Positions 33,141 through 42,300 of a stretch of 61,590 bases of DNA are shown here, piece after piece; position 1 is the stretch's first letter; the number at the start of each line of letters is the position of its first letter. Both the position numbers and the translations under genes were made by a program. Below the pieces are notes generated by a model. The model searched no databases, had not been told where the DNA came from, and saw nothing but the letters and a program-made list of their open reading frames with translations. Source of the stretch: Paracoccus subflavus (GTDB taxonomy: Bacteria; Pseudomonadota; Alphaproteobacteria; Rhodobacterales; Rhodobacteraceae); the NCBI RefSeq assembly GCF_004310345.1, contig NZ_SISK01000014.1:1-61590 (forward strand), read 5' to 3'.

Positions 33141-35550
33141 AAAGCGTGTATCCGTCCGCCTCGCCGCGGTCGGAGGCCGACAGGTGCGCGCCGAGCTGGA
33201 AGGCGTCGGCGAGGCCGGGTCGCGCGGCTTCGGACGGCTGAGCCGGGAGATGGAAGCGGCGAACACCCGGCTGGCGGCCTTCTCGCGACGTGTTGCGGTA
33301 GCAGCCGCCGCTGCCGTGGCCGCCGCTGCCGCCGCGGGTGTGGCGATGATCCGGTCTGGGCTGCAGACTGTCGATGCGCAGGCCAAGCTCGCGCAGTCCC
33401 TCGGCACCACGGTGGCCTCGATCCAGACGCTTGAGCGCGCGGGCGAGCTGGCGGGCGTGTCGATGTCCGGCATCGAGCAGGCCACCAAGGATCTGACGCG
33501 CCGTCTCAGTCAGGCGGCCGCCGGGACCGGCCCCGCTGCCGACGCGCTCGACCGGCTGGGGCTCTCAGCAAGTGAGCTGATCGCCTTGCCGCTGGACCAG
33601 CGCGTGGGCGCGATCAACGCGGCGATCGAGAGCTTCGTGCCTGCCGCCGAGCGCGCGGCGGTCGCGGGCCAGCTCTTCGGCGAGGAAGGCTCCATCGCCA
33701 TGTCGCGGATCGACACCGCGACGCTGCGCCAGGCGACCGAGGACGTCCTCGCCTTCGGCGTTGTCGTCTCCGAGCAGGACGCCGACCAGATCGAGCGGAC
33801 GAACGATGCGATCTCCCGGCTCGGGCTGATCTGGCGCGGCCTCTCGAACCAGCTCGCTGTCGCCGCAGCCCCCGCGCTGGAAGCCGTCGCCAACGCCATG
33901 GCGGCGGTCGCCAGCCGCACGGGCCCGCTCGGCATCGCGATCCGCGGTCTCTTCGACAACATCGGTCGCCTGACCACCTATGCCGCGACCTTCGCCGCCT
34001 TCCTCGCAGGCCGCTGGGTGGCCGGCATAGCCGCCGCCGCGCTCTCGGTCCGTGGCCTCGCCACCGCTCTCGTCGTGCTGAGGGGCGCGTTGATCCGGAC
34101 CGGCATCGGCGCGCTCGTCGTCGGCGCGGGCGAGCTCGTCTACCAGTTCACCCGTCTCGTCTCCGGTGCGGGTGGCTTCGGTGAAGCCATGTCGCTCCTG
34201 AAGGACGTCGCGGTCGAGGTCTGGGAGCGGATCCGGATGGGTGCGGCTGCGGCGGGCGCAGCCGCCACGGCGATGTTCTTCGACCTGAAGGCGGACGCAG
34301 CCTCAGGGATGCAGAGCGCCATCGAGAGTGTCGTCGGTTTCGGCAACACGGCCGCGAACACGTTCGAAGGCGCCTACGAGGCGATCAAGTCGATCTGGGG
34401 CCTGCTGCCGGCCGCCATCGGCGATCTCGCGTTCCAGGCGGCCAACAGCCTGGTCGACGGTGTCGAGGCGATGCTGAACGGCGTGGTCTCGCGCATCAAC
34501 GGCTTCATCGGCGGCATCAACCAGGGGCTCGAAGCCCTCGGGTCGGAGCGGCGGATTTCCGTCATACCCGATCTGGATCTGGGCGAGATCGAGAATCGCT
34601 TCGAGGGGGCGGCGACCGCCGCAACCACCGCCGCGCAGGCGGCGTTCGAGCGGGCCTTAGAGGACAATCCTCTGACCGCGCCCGATCTCGGCCTGACAGA
34701 GGCGGCAAACCGGGCACTCGAGTCCGCGAACCTCTATCGTGGCGCGGCGCGCGATCTGGCGGAAGGTGCCCGCGCGCCCCTCGAAAGCTGGCAGGCGCTG
34801 CGCGCTGCGGTGCGCGGCACCGACGAGGCGAGCGCGGATGCGCTGACCGAGGCCACCGGCGCGGCCGAGCGGCTGGAGACGGCGCTTAGCGATGCCGGGC
34901 GCGCCGCAACAGGCGCTGGTGCGGCGGCCGGAGCCGCCGCCGCTGCGGCGGAGCCCGCGACCGAGGCTGCCGTCACCGGTTGGCAGGCGGTCACGGCAGC
35001 GCTGTCGGACTACGCCAGCAAGGCCCGCGAGATTGGCGGCGATATCGGCCAGAGCCTTGTCGGCGCCTTCCAGTCGGCCGAGAACGCCGTGGGCGAGTTC
35101 GTGAAGACCGGCAAGCTGAACTTTCGCGATCTGGTCACCTCGCTGCTGGCCGACCTCGCCCAGCTGGCGGCGCGGCGGTTTATCCTCGGGCCGATCGCCA
35201 ATGCGCTCTCGGGCGTGTTCTCCGGCGCGGGCGGCATCTTCGCCAACGTCCTGCATGCGGGCGGGATGGTGGGGTCCGCGGGGCCCTCGCGCATGGTCCC
35301 GGCGATGGCCTTCGCCGCTGCGCCCCGGATGCATGGCGGCGGCATGGCCGGACTTCGCCACGACGAGGTGCCCGCGATCCTGCAACGCGGCGAGCGCGTG
35401 CTGTCGCGGCGCGAGGCGCAGAGCTACGGCGGAGGCGGCGGGGTCAACGTCACGATCATGGCGCGCGACGCCGAAAGCTTCCGGCAATCCCGCACGCAGG
35501 TCGCGGCGGATATCGCCCGCGCCGTCTCGCTCGGGCGGAGAGGCATGTGA
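33133..35550 (+). CDS. Tail tape measure protein
   Basis: An 805-residue protein, directly after the frameshift chaperone. It has an N-terminal coiled-coil part with an Ala/Val hydrophobic stretch near 53-72, a second hydrophobic region near 278-305 and about 365-380, and long helices throughout. The C-terminal 150 residues carry the Gly/Ser-rich end DEVPAILQRGERVLSRREAQ that is typical of tape measure proteins. Length of the protein sets the tail length; 805 residues suggests a tail near 120 nm by the usual 0.15 nm per residue rule. Its ATG overlaps the upstream stop. Confidence 0.92.
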   Translation: MAEKRVSVRLAAVGGRQVRAELEGVGEAGSRGFGRLSREMEAANTRLAAFSRRVAVAAAAAVAAAAAAGVAMIRSGLQTVDAQAKLAQSLGTTVASIQTLERAGELAGVSMSGIEQATKDLTRRLSQAAAGTGPAADALDRLGLSASELIALPLDQRVGAINAAIESFVPAAERAAVAGQLFGEEGSIAMSRIDTATLRQATEDVLAFGVVVSEQDADQIERTNDAISRLGLIWRGLSNQLAVAAAPALEAVANAMAAVASRTGPLGIAIRGLFDNIGRLTTYAATFAAFLAGRWVAGIAAAALSVRGLATALVVLRGALIRTGIGALVVGAGELVYQFTRLVSGAGGFGEAMSLLKDVAVEVWERIRMGAAAAGAAATAMFFDLKADAASGMQSAIESVVGFGNTAANTFEGAYEAIKSIWGLLPAAIGDLAFQAANSLVDGVEAMLNGVVSRINGFIGGINQGLEALGSERRISVIPDLDLGEIENRFEGAATAATTAAQAAFERALEDNPLTAPDLGLTEAANRALESANLYRGAARDLAEGARAPLESWQALRAAVRGTDEASADALTEATGAAERLETALSDAGRAATGAGAAAGAAAAAAEPATEAAVTGWQAVTAALSDYASKAREIGGDIGQSLVGAFQSAENAVGEFVKTGKLNFRDLVTSLLADLAQLAARRFILGPIANALSGVFSGAGGIFANVLHAGGMVGSAGPSRMVPAMAFAAAPRMHGGGMAGLRHDEVPAILQRGERVLSRREAQSYGGGGGVNVTIMARDAESFRQSRTQVAADIARAVSLGRRGM

Positions 35551-36176
35551 TGGCGTTTCACGAAGTCCGCTTTCCCGACAACATCAGCCGCGGCGCGCGG
35601 GGCGGCCCGGAGCGGCGCACCCAGATCGTCGAGCTCGCCTCGGGCGACGAGGAGCGCAACGCCAGCTGGGCTAACTCGCGCCGCCGCTACGACGTCGCCT
35701 ACGGCATCCGCCGCGCCGACGATCTCGCGGCGGTCGTCGCCTTCTTCGAGGCGCGCAACGGCCGCCTGCATGGATTCCGGTTCAAGGACTGGGGCGACCA
35801 CAAGTCCTGCCAGCCTTCGGGCGTGCCATCGCCCACAGACCAGGCGATCGGCATAGGCGACGGGGCTGCGACCACCTTCCAGCTGGTCAAGCGCTACGCC
35901 TCGGGGGCGCAATCCTGGACGCGCGCCATCACAAAGCCGGTGACGGGCACCGTGCGCATCGCGCTGGCCGGGATCGAGCAGCCCTCCGGCTGGTCGGTCG
36001 ACACCGCCACTGGTGTCGTCACCTTCAGCGCCGCGCCGGGCTCCGGCGTCGCCATCACCGCAGGGTTCGATTTCGATGTGCCCGTCCGCTTCGACACCGA
36101 CGTGCTCGACGTGACGCTCGATCTCGAGCGGCTCGGCTCGATCACTTCCATTCCGCTTCTGGAGATCCGGCGATGA
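35550..36176 (+). CDS. DUF2460 (TIGR02217) phage/GTA distal tail protein
   Basis: A 208-residue protein. FHEVRFPDNISRGARGGPER at the N-terminus, then WANSRRRYDVAYGIRRADDL, FRFKDWGDHKSC and LVKRYASGAQSWTRAI are the family signature. This corresponds to the gene transfer agent tail gene orfg12 and to phage distal tail proteins. It is followed by lysis genes inserted between it and the DUF2163 gene (38 kb), an arrangement differing from gene transfer agents, where these are adjacent. Confidence 0.92.
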   Translation: MAFHEVRFPDNISRGARGGPERRTQIVELASGDEERNASWANSRRRYDVAYGIRRADDLAAVVAFFEARNGRLHGFRFKDWGDHKSCQPSGVPSPTDQAIGIGDGAATTFQLVKRYASGAQSWTRAITKPVTGTVRIALAGIEQPSGWSVDTATGVVTFSAAPGSGVAITAGFDFDVPVRFDTDVLDVTLDLERLGSITSIPLLEIRR

Positions 36177-36523
36177 ACGACACCGGCAGCTTCGTTGCGG
36201 CCGTGCTGCGCGAACTCGCGGCCTCGACGGCGGTGATCCTCGCCGCCTGGGGCGCGCTCGGCGGCGCGACCAACGCGCTGACCACGAAGATGCGCCTGCG
36301 CGACGCGCTCCGGCACATCCTCCTCGGCGGCCTGATCGCAGCCGGGATGGGCAGCCTTTCCATGGCCGTGATCACCGCCTGGCTCAGCCTGCCGCCCGAG
36401 GCGATCCCGGCGGGCGGGGCGGCAGGATCGGCGGCCTATCTCGTCGGCGTCTTCGGCCCGGCCTTCATCGAGATGCTGCTCGCCCGCCTGCGCCGCGCTA
36501 ACGAAGGCGCCGGCGATGAATGA
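36173..36523 (+). CDS. Holin-like membrane protein
   Basis: A 116-residue protein with three hydrophobic segments at about 20-36, 47-70 and 82-104 (TAVILAAWGALGGATNAL, GGLIAAGMGSLSMAVITAW, AAGSAAYLVGVFGPAFIEML) and short charged ends. Its ATG overlaps the preceding stop by 4 bp. The position just before the lysozyme gene, together with three-segment topology, fits a class I-like holin that permeabilises the inner membrane for endolysin export. Identity to a named holin family is not established. Confidence 0.72.
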   Translation: MNDTGSFVAAVLRELAASTAVILAAWGALGGATNALTTKMRLRDALRHILLGGLIAAGMGSLSMAVITAWLSLPPEAIPAGGAAGSAAYLVGVFGPAFIEMLLARLRRANEGAGDE

Positions 36524-36647
36524 ACTTCTCCGCCTCGCGCGCTCCTTCCGCTGCGACCCTGCCGACCCTCGGCAGGCCTTCGCCCATCGCCTGCGCATCG
36601 GCCTCGCCATCGCAGCACTGATCCTGATCCTCTCGCTTCTGAGGTAA
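36516..36647 (+). CDS. Small single-span membrane protein of the lysis cassette
   Basis: A 43-residue protein (ATG at 36516, stop at 36645-36647) with one transmembrane segment near the C-terminus (IGLAIAALILILSLL) after a charged N-terminal part. It overlaps the end of the holin-like gene by 8 bp and precedes the lysozyme gene by 4 bp. Too short for a family call; it may be a second holin or an antiholin. Confidence 0.6.
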   Translation: MNELLRLARSFRCDPADPRQAFAHRLRIGLAIAALILILSLLR

Positions 36648-36651
36648 TCCC

Positions 36652-37311
36652 ATGCACATGACCGACCGGGGCCTTCTGGCCCTCGTCCGGCACGAAGGAA
36701 TCGTGCCCGGACCCTATCTCGATGTGAAACAGGTCTGGACCTTCGGCATCGGCCACACGGCCGCGGCCGGGCCGCCCGATCCCGCCACCATGCCGCGCGG
36801 CATGCCCGCCGATCTCGAGGCCGGGCTCCTTGAGGCGTTCCGAGTTTTCCGGGCCGATCTCGCGCGCTACGAGGCCACTGTGCTGCGCGCCATAAAGGTG
36901 CCGCTGGCGCTGCACGAGTTCGATGCGCTGGTCAGCTTCCACTACAATACCGGCGGCATCGCGAAGGCTGCGCTGACGCGACACCTCAACGCCGGCAATC
37001 GCGTTGCAGCCGCCGACGCGTTTCTAAACTGGCGGCGACCGGCCTCGATCATCCCGCGGCGAGAAGCCGAGCGCGACCTGTTCCGCCATGGCCGCTATCC
37101 CGGCGGCACGATCCCGGTCTGGTCCGTGGACCGCACGGGCCGCGTGGACTTTTCGCGGCCGATCCGTCGCCTGACCGAGGATGAGGCTCTGGCGCTGCTG
37201 CGGCCGTCGCCGTTGCCGAGGCCACTGGCCCTCGATCCTGTGCCCGACGTGCCGACCGGCTGGCTCGCCCGGCTTGCCGCCTTCTTCTCCACCCTGATCC
37301 GGAGGGCCTGA
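36652..37311 (+). CDS. Phage lysozyme, glycoside hydrolase family 24
   Basis: A 219-residue endolysin. The Glu-Asp-Thr catalytic pattern of GH24 lies at VRHEGIVPGPYLDVKQVWTF: Glu15 after the His, then Asp24, then Thr in GIGHT about residue 35. The folded body includes FDALVSFHYNTGGIAKAAL and EAERDLFRHGRYPGG. No signal peptide, so it depends on a holin. The C-terminal 30 residues end in a hydrophobic stretch (GWLARLAAFFSTLI) that could anchor it to the membrane. It hydrolyses peptidoglycan between MurNAc and GlcNAc. Confidence 0.92.
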   Translation: MHMTDRGLLALVRHEGIVPGPYLDVKQVWTFGIGHTAAAGPPDPATMPRGMPADLEAGLLEAFRVFRADLARYEATVLRAIKVPLALHEFDALVSFHYNTGGIAKAALTRHLNAGNRVAAADAFLNWRRPASIIPRREAERDLFRHGRYPGGTIPVWSVDRTGRVDFSRPIRRLTEDEALALLRPSPLPRPLALDPVPDVPTGWLARLAAFFSTLIRRA

Positions 37312-37314
37312 CTC

Positions 37315-37545
37315 ATGCGCTACGTCCGACCCAACTCGCTCACCTGGTGGGCGGGACTGCTCGCCATGCTCACTGGCATCGCCTCCCTCGCATTGCCTTC
37401 CACCGGGCCGCTTGGGGAACTCTCCCGCCTCGTCGCACTGCTTGCTGGCTCGGGCGATGCCTCTCCCGCTGGCCTCATGTTCCTCGGTCTCGGCCTGATC
37501 GGCCTGCGCGACCGTATCGAGCGCGGGTTCCGCGGCGATGCTTGA
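37315..37545 (+). CDS. Small two-span membrane protein of the lysis cassette
   Basis: A 76-residue protein with hydrophobic segments near 10-28 (LTWWAGLLAMLTGIASLAL) and 50-62 (SPAGLMFLGLGLIGL). It lies 3 bp after the lysozyme gene and its stop overlaps the next small gene by 8 bp, so it is part of the lysis operon. Common annotation in related phages is a hypothetical membrane protein; holin or antiholin is plausible. Confidence 0.65.
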   Translation: MRYVRPNSLTWWAGLLAMLTGIASLALPSTGPLGELSRLVALLAGSGDASPAGLMFLGLGLIGLRDRIERGFRGDA

Positions 37546-37639
37546 GTTCTTTGCAGGTGTGGTCGTGGGCGGCTGCCTCGGGGTCTTCGTCGTCGCCCTC
37601 TGCGTCGCCGCCGCGCACGGGGAGCGGGACGATGGCTGA
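37538..37639 (+). CDS. Tiny membrane protein in the lysis cassette
   Basis: A 33-residue peptide (ATG at 37538, stop at 37637-37639) with a single hydrophobic stretch (FFAGVVVGGCLGVFVVALCV) and a charged tail. It overlaps the upstream gene by 8 bp and the Rz-like gene by 8 bp. The coupling suggests real translation, yet nothing about the function is known. Confidence 0.5.
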   Translation: MLEFFAGVVVGGCLGVFVVALCVAAAHGERDDG

Positions 37640-37862
37640 TCTCCTGATCTGGCTGGTCGCGGCTCTGGGCGCCGCCGGGGGTGTCATCCTCGGCCGGGTC
37701 TGGGGGCGCGTGGAAGGGGAGCACGTGGGCAAAAAGGAGGCGGAACACGATGCGATCGAAGACAAGAGCGAGCGCGTCGAGCGCGGTCGCGACGCGGTTC
37801 GTGACGGCCGCCGCGCTGGCGATCTCGCTGACCGGCTGCGCCGCAACGATGAGCGCTGGTGA
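37632..37862 (+). CDS. Rz-like inner-membrane spanin
   Basis: A 76-residue protein with an N-terminal transmembrane segment (LLIWLVAALGAAGGVILG) followed by a long charged helix (EAEHDAIEDKSERVERGRDA), the design of an i-spanin. An o-spanin gene is embedded in another frame from 37750. The pair disrupts the outer membrane after the cell wall is degraded. Start ATG is at 37632, overlapping the previous gene. Confidence 0.75.
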   Translation: MADLLIWLVAALGAAGGVILGRVWGRVEGEHVGKKEAEHDAIEDKSERVERGRDAVRDGRRAGDLADRLRRNDERW

Positions 37863-37992
37863 CGCCGGCTGCGCCTCCTATGCCGAGGCGCGCCTCGCCC
37901 GGCCGGCTGCCGAGACCGTCGCGGGGGTTCCGCCGGACTGGGCGGACTGGATCGCCGATCTCGATGACCGGATGACGGGAACCTGCCGATGA
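37750..37992 (+). CDS. Rz1-like outer-membrane lipoprotein spanin (overlaps Rz)
   Basis: An 80-residue lipoprotein that starts inside the Rz-like gene in the +1 frame. It has a signal peptide with lipobox LTGC at about residues 26-29 (AISLTGCAATMS), so processing would leave a Cys-anchored outer-membrane protein of about 51 residues. The overlapping Rz/Rz1 arrangement is typical of two-component spanins. Its stop overlaps the start of the DUF2163 gene. The C-terminal part is Pro/Trp-containing (GVPPDWADWIADLDD). Confidence 0.8.
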   Translation: MRSKTRASASSAVATRFVTAAALAISLTGCAATMSAGDAGCASYAEARLARPAAETVAGVPPDWADWIADLDDRMTGTCR

Positions 37993-38873
37993 AATCCCTC
38001 TCGCCCTCGCTGCAGGCCCATCTCGACGAGGGGACGACCACGCTCGCCTGGTGCTGGCGGATTGCCCGCGCCGACGGCGTCACCTTCGGCTTCACCGACC
38101 ACGACCGGACACTCAGCTTCGAGGGGACCGATTTTGAGCCGGAAAGCGGGCTGACGGCCTCCGAGGTGCGCTCCGGTTCGGACCTGTCCGTCGACGCGCA
38201 AGATGCCGAGGGCGTGCTGACCTCGGATCGGATCACCGAGACCGACATCCTAGACGGCCGCTGGGACAACGCCGAGGTCGAGGTCTGGCGGGTGAACTGG
38301 GCCGACACGAGCCAGCGCGTGCTGATGCGGCGCGGCGCCATCGGCCAGATCCGGCGCGGGCGGCTCGCTTTCGTCGCCGAGGTCCGCTCGCTTGCCCATG
38401 TGCTCGGCCAGACGGTGGGACGGACCTTCCAGGCGACCTGCGACGCCGCGCTCGGGGACGCGCGCTGTAGCGTCGATCTCGAGGATCCGGCCTACAAGGG
38501 CACGGGCGCCGTCATCGATCTCTTGCGCGACCGGGCCTTCACTGCCTCGGGCCTCGGCGGGTTCGAGGCGGGCTGGTTCACCTTCGGCACACTCGAATGG
38601 ACCAACGGCGCGAACGCGGGGCGGCGCACCGAGGTGCTCGGCCATGAGGTGACCGACGGCGTGGCGATCCTGACCCTGCTCGAGGCACCGGTGCGCGCGA
38701 TCGCCGAGGGCGATGCCTTCACCATCCGCGCGGGCTGCGACAAGCGCATGGAGACCTGCGGGGCGAAGTTCGCGAACACCGCGAACTTCCGCGGTTTCCC
38801 GCACATCCCCGGCCAGGACGCCGTGCTGCGCTACGCCACGAAGGATGGCGGGCACGAGGGCGGCGTGCTGTGA
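37989..38873 (+). CDS. DUF2163 (TIGR02218) phage/GTA tail protein
   Basis: A 294-residue protein (LQAHLDEGTTTLAWCWRIAR, then GVTFGFTDHDRTLSFEGTDF) with a C-terminal Cys pair region (AGCDKRMETCGAKFANTANF). This is the DUF2163/TIGR02218 family, gene transfer agent orfg13, where the C-terminal cysteine motif probably binds a metal. Located after the spanins and before an NlpC/P60 gene by a 4-bp overlap. It likely sits at the tail tip hub. Confidence 0.93.
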   Translation: MKSLSPSLQAHLDEGTTTLAWCWRIARADGVTFGFTDHDRTLSFEGTDFEPESGLTASEVRSGSDLSVDAQDAEGVLTSDRITETDILDGRWDNAEVEVWRVNWADTSQRVLMRRGAIGQIRRGRLAFVAEVRSLAHVLGQTVGRTFQATCDAALGDARCSVDLEDPAYKGTGAVIDLLRDRAFTASGLGGFEAGWFTFGTLEWTNGANAGRRTEVLGHEVTDGVAILTLLEAPVRAIAEGDAFTIRAGCDKRMETCGAKFANTANFRGFPHIPGQDAVLRYATKDGGHEGGVL

Positions 38874-39304
38874 AAGCCGCCGACCTCACGCGCGTCATCG
38901 CCGTTGCGCGCTCCTGGCTCGGCACGCCGTATCACGACCAGGCCAGCCTGCGCGGCGTCGGCTGCGACTGTCTCGGTCTCGCCCGAGGGGTCTGGTGCGA
39001 GGTCGTCGGTCCCGAGCCGTTCCCGATCCCGCCCTACAGCCGCGACTGGGGCGAGACGGGCCCGCGCGAGGTGCTGGCCGAGGGCGCGCGGCGCATGATG
39101 ATCGAGGTGTCGCCCGCCGAGGGCGGGCCCGGTGCGCTGGTGCTCTTCCGCATGAAGCCCCGCGCCATCGCCAAGCATGTCGGGATCCTGACCGCACCCG
39201 ACAGCTTCCTCCATGCCTACGAGCGGCTCGGCGTGATCGAGGAACCGCTGACGCAAGCCTGGCGGCGGCGCATCGCCTTCGCCTTCCTGTTCCCGCAACG
39301 CTGA
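38870..39304 (+). CDS. NlpC/P60 family cell-wall peptidase, tail-associated
   Basis: A 144-residue protein. The catalytic Cys is in GVGCDCLGLARGVW at about residues 30-33 and the His in AKHVGILTAPDSF at about 101, with TPYHDQASLRG upstream. This matches gene transfer agent orfg14. It probably cuts peptidoglycan peptides when DNA is injected. It overlaps the upstream gene by 4 bp. Confidence 0.93.
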   Translation: MKAADLTRVIAVARSWLGTPYHDQASLRGVGCDCLGLARGVWCEVVGPEPFPIPPYSRDWGETGPREVLAEGARRMMIEVSPAEGGPGALVLFRMKPRAIAKHVGILTAPDSFLHAYERLGVIEEPLTQAWRRRIAFAFLFPQR

Positions 39305-39313
39305 GACTCCGAA

Positions 39314-42300
39314 ATGGCCACCCTCGTTCTCGGTGCCGCTGGCGCCGCCATTGGCGGTTCGATCGGCGGTTCGATCCTCGGCGTCAGCGCCGCCACCATC
39401 GGCGGCTTCATCGGCTCCAGCATCGGCTCGGTCGTCGACAGCTGGATCATCTCGTCGCTGGCGCCCACGCAGCGCATCGAGGGCGCGCGGCTCGACACGC
39501 TGCGCATCACCTCTGCCACCGAGGGCGCGGTCATCCCGCGGCTCTACGGCCGCATGCGCATGGGCGGCAACATCATCTGGGCGACGGATTTCCGCGAGGA
39601 GACGAAGACCACCACGCAGGGCGGCGGCAAGGGTGGCGGGGGCGGCAAGGTCAAGACCACCGAGTATCTCTACTACGCCTCCTTCGCCGTGGCGCTCTGC
39701 GAGGGACTGATCACCGGCATCGGGCGCATCTGGGCCGACGGCAAGCCCATGGACCTCTCCGGCGTCACCTGGCGCTGGTATCCCGGCGACGAGGCGCAGA
39801 CGGCGGACCCGTTCATCGCGGCCAGGATGGGCGCGGCCAGCACGCCCGCATATCGCGGCACCGCCTATGTGGTCTTCGAGGAACTGGCGCTCTCGACCTA
39901 TGGCAACCGCCTGCCGCAGCTGTCCTTCGAGGTGTTCCGGCCGCTGGCTGACCCCGACACCGCCGAGGGGCTGACCCGCGCTGTCACCATGATCCCGGCC
40001 TCGGGCGAGTTCACCTATGCGACGCAGGCGATCCGCAAGACCGATGGCGGCGCGACGGTGCCCGAGAACCTGAATGCGCTCGCCGACTCCACCGACATGG
40101 TAGAGGCGCTCGACCGGCTGCGGGCCATGGCCCCGGCGGTCGAGAGCGTCAGCCTCGTCGTGGCCTGGTTCGGCGACGACCTGCGCGCGGGATCCTGCAA
40201 GGTGCGGCCGGGCGTCGAGGTCTCCGCCAAATCCACCACGCCCGCCAGCTGGTCGGTGAATGGCGTCAGCCGGGCCAGTGCTTTCCTCGTCAGCCGCGAC
40301 GACCAGGACCGCCCGGTCTATGGCGGCACGCCGTCCGACTTCGCCGTGGTACAGGCGATCCAGGAGATGAAGGCGCGCGGACTGCGCGTGACCTTCTATC
40401 CCTTCATCCTGATGGACGTGCCGCCCGGCAACAGCCTGCCGAACCCGTATTCCGAAAACGCCGCGGAGACGGGCCAGCCCGTATTCCCCTGGCGGGGGCG
40501 GATCACCTGTTCGCCTGCGGCCGGTTTCGCGGGGACGGTGGACAAGACCGCCACGGCGGCTGCGCAGGTCGCGGCGCTGTTCGGCGCGGCCACACCCGCC
40601 AGCTTCAGCGTTTCGGGTCAGTCCGTCTCCTGGACCGGCACGCCCGGAGACTGGGGCCTGCGGCGCATGGTGCTGCACTATGCCCATCTCTGCGCGGCGG
40701 CGGGCGGGGTCGATGCGTTCCTGATCGGGACCGAGATGCCGGGGCTGACCACCATCCGGTCGGGTGCCAGCAGCTATCCTGCGGTGCAGGCCTATCGGGA
40801 CCTGCTCGCGGACGTGCGCTCGATCCTCGGGTCGGGGACCAGGATCGGCTACGCCGCCGACTGGTCGGAGTATTTCGGGCACCAGCCGGGCGATGGCTCG
40901 GGCGACGTGTTCTTTCATCTCGATCCGCTCTGGGCCGATCCGGAGATCGATTTCGTCGGGATCGACAACTACATGCCGCTGTCGGATTGGCGCGACGGGT
41001 TCGAGCACGCGGATGCGACCGAGGGTTGGCCCGCGATCCATGACCGGGCCTATCTTCAGACGAACATCGCGGGCGGCGAAGGCTTCGACTGGTTCTACGC
41101 CAGCGCCGCCGACCGTTCGGCGCAGGTCCGCACCCCGATCACCGATGGTGCTGCGGGCAAGCCTTGGGTCTTCCGCTACAAGGATCTGCGAGCCTGGTGG
41201 TCGAACCCGCACTACGACCGCCCCGGTGGGGTGGAGAGCGGGACGCCGACGGCGTGGGCGCCGCAATCCAAGCCGATCTGGTTCACCGAGTTGGGCTGTC
41301 CCGCCATCGACCGGGGCACCAACCAGCCCAACGTCTTCTTCGACCCGAAGTCCTCGGAAAGCTTCACGCCGCATTTCTCGCGGGGCTGGCGGGATGACGC
41401 TATCCAGCGCGCCTATCTCGAGGCGACGTACCTCTGGTGGGGCGAGGCCGCGAACAACCCGCTGTCATCGGTCTACGGCGGCCGGATGGTGCACGTCCCC
41501 GAAAGCGCCGCATGGAACTGGGACGCGCGGCCCTATCCCTTCTTCCCGGCGCTGACCGACGTCTGGACGGACGGCGCGAACTGGCGGCTCGGCCACTGGC
41601 TGACGGGGCGGCTCGGCGCTGTGTCGCTGGCGGCCCTCGTGCGGCACCTCTGCCTGCGCGCCGGGCTGCCCGAGGCGCGGATCGACGTCATCGGCCTCTG
41701 GGGCGCGGTCGAGGGCTACGCCATCACGGCGCTGGAGAGTCCGCGCGCGTCGATCACCACGCTGTCGCGCCACTTCGGCTTCGACGCCGTGGAGACCGAG
41801 GGCGTGATCCGTTTCATCATGCGTGGTCGGGCCTCCGTCGCCACCCTCGCACCCGACGATCTGGTGGCCGGTCGTGAAGGCGACATTATCGAGCTCACGC
41901 GCGGCCAGGAGACCGAACTGCCGCAGGCCTTGAAATGGCAGATCGCCCGCGCCGACGAGGACTACGACGCGGCCCTCGTCGAGGCGCGACGCATCACCGT
42001 GGACACGACACGGATCGCCTCGGAGTCCTTCCCCATGGCCGTGCCGCCCGAGGAAGCCGAGCGCCGCTGCCGCCGCGCGCTGATGGAGGCGTGGGTGGGG
42101 CGCGAGACGGCGGCGTTCCGTCTGCCGCCCTCGCGGTTGGCGCTGGACCCGGCTGACGCGATCCGCCTCGCGCATGACGGGCGGCTGGTCGACCTGCGGC
42201 TCATCTCCATTGCCGACGCCGAGGCGCGCGGTATCGAGACGATCCGGCAGGACAGGGCGACCTACGACCTACCGCCCGGAGACCCTCGCGCGGCGTCGCT

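Noticed and set aside
38831..41374. 847-codon minus-strand frame opposite the host-specificity gene
   Set aside because: Same shadow effect; no ribosome site and low-complexity sequence.
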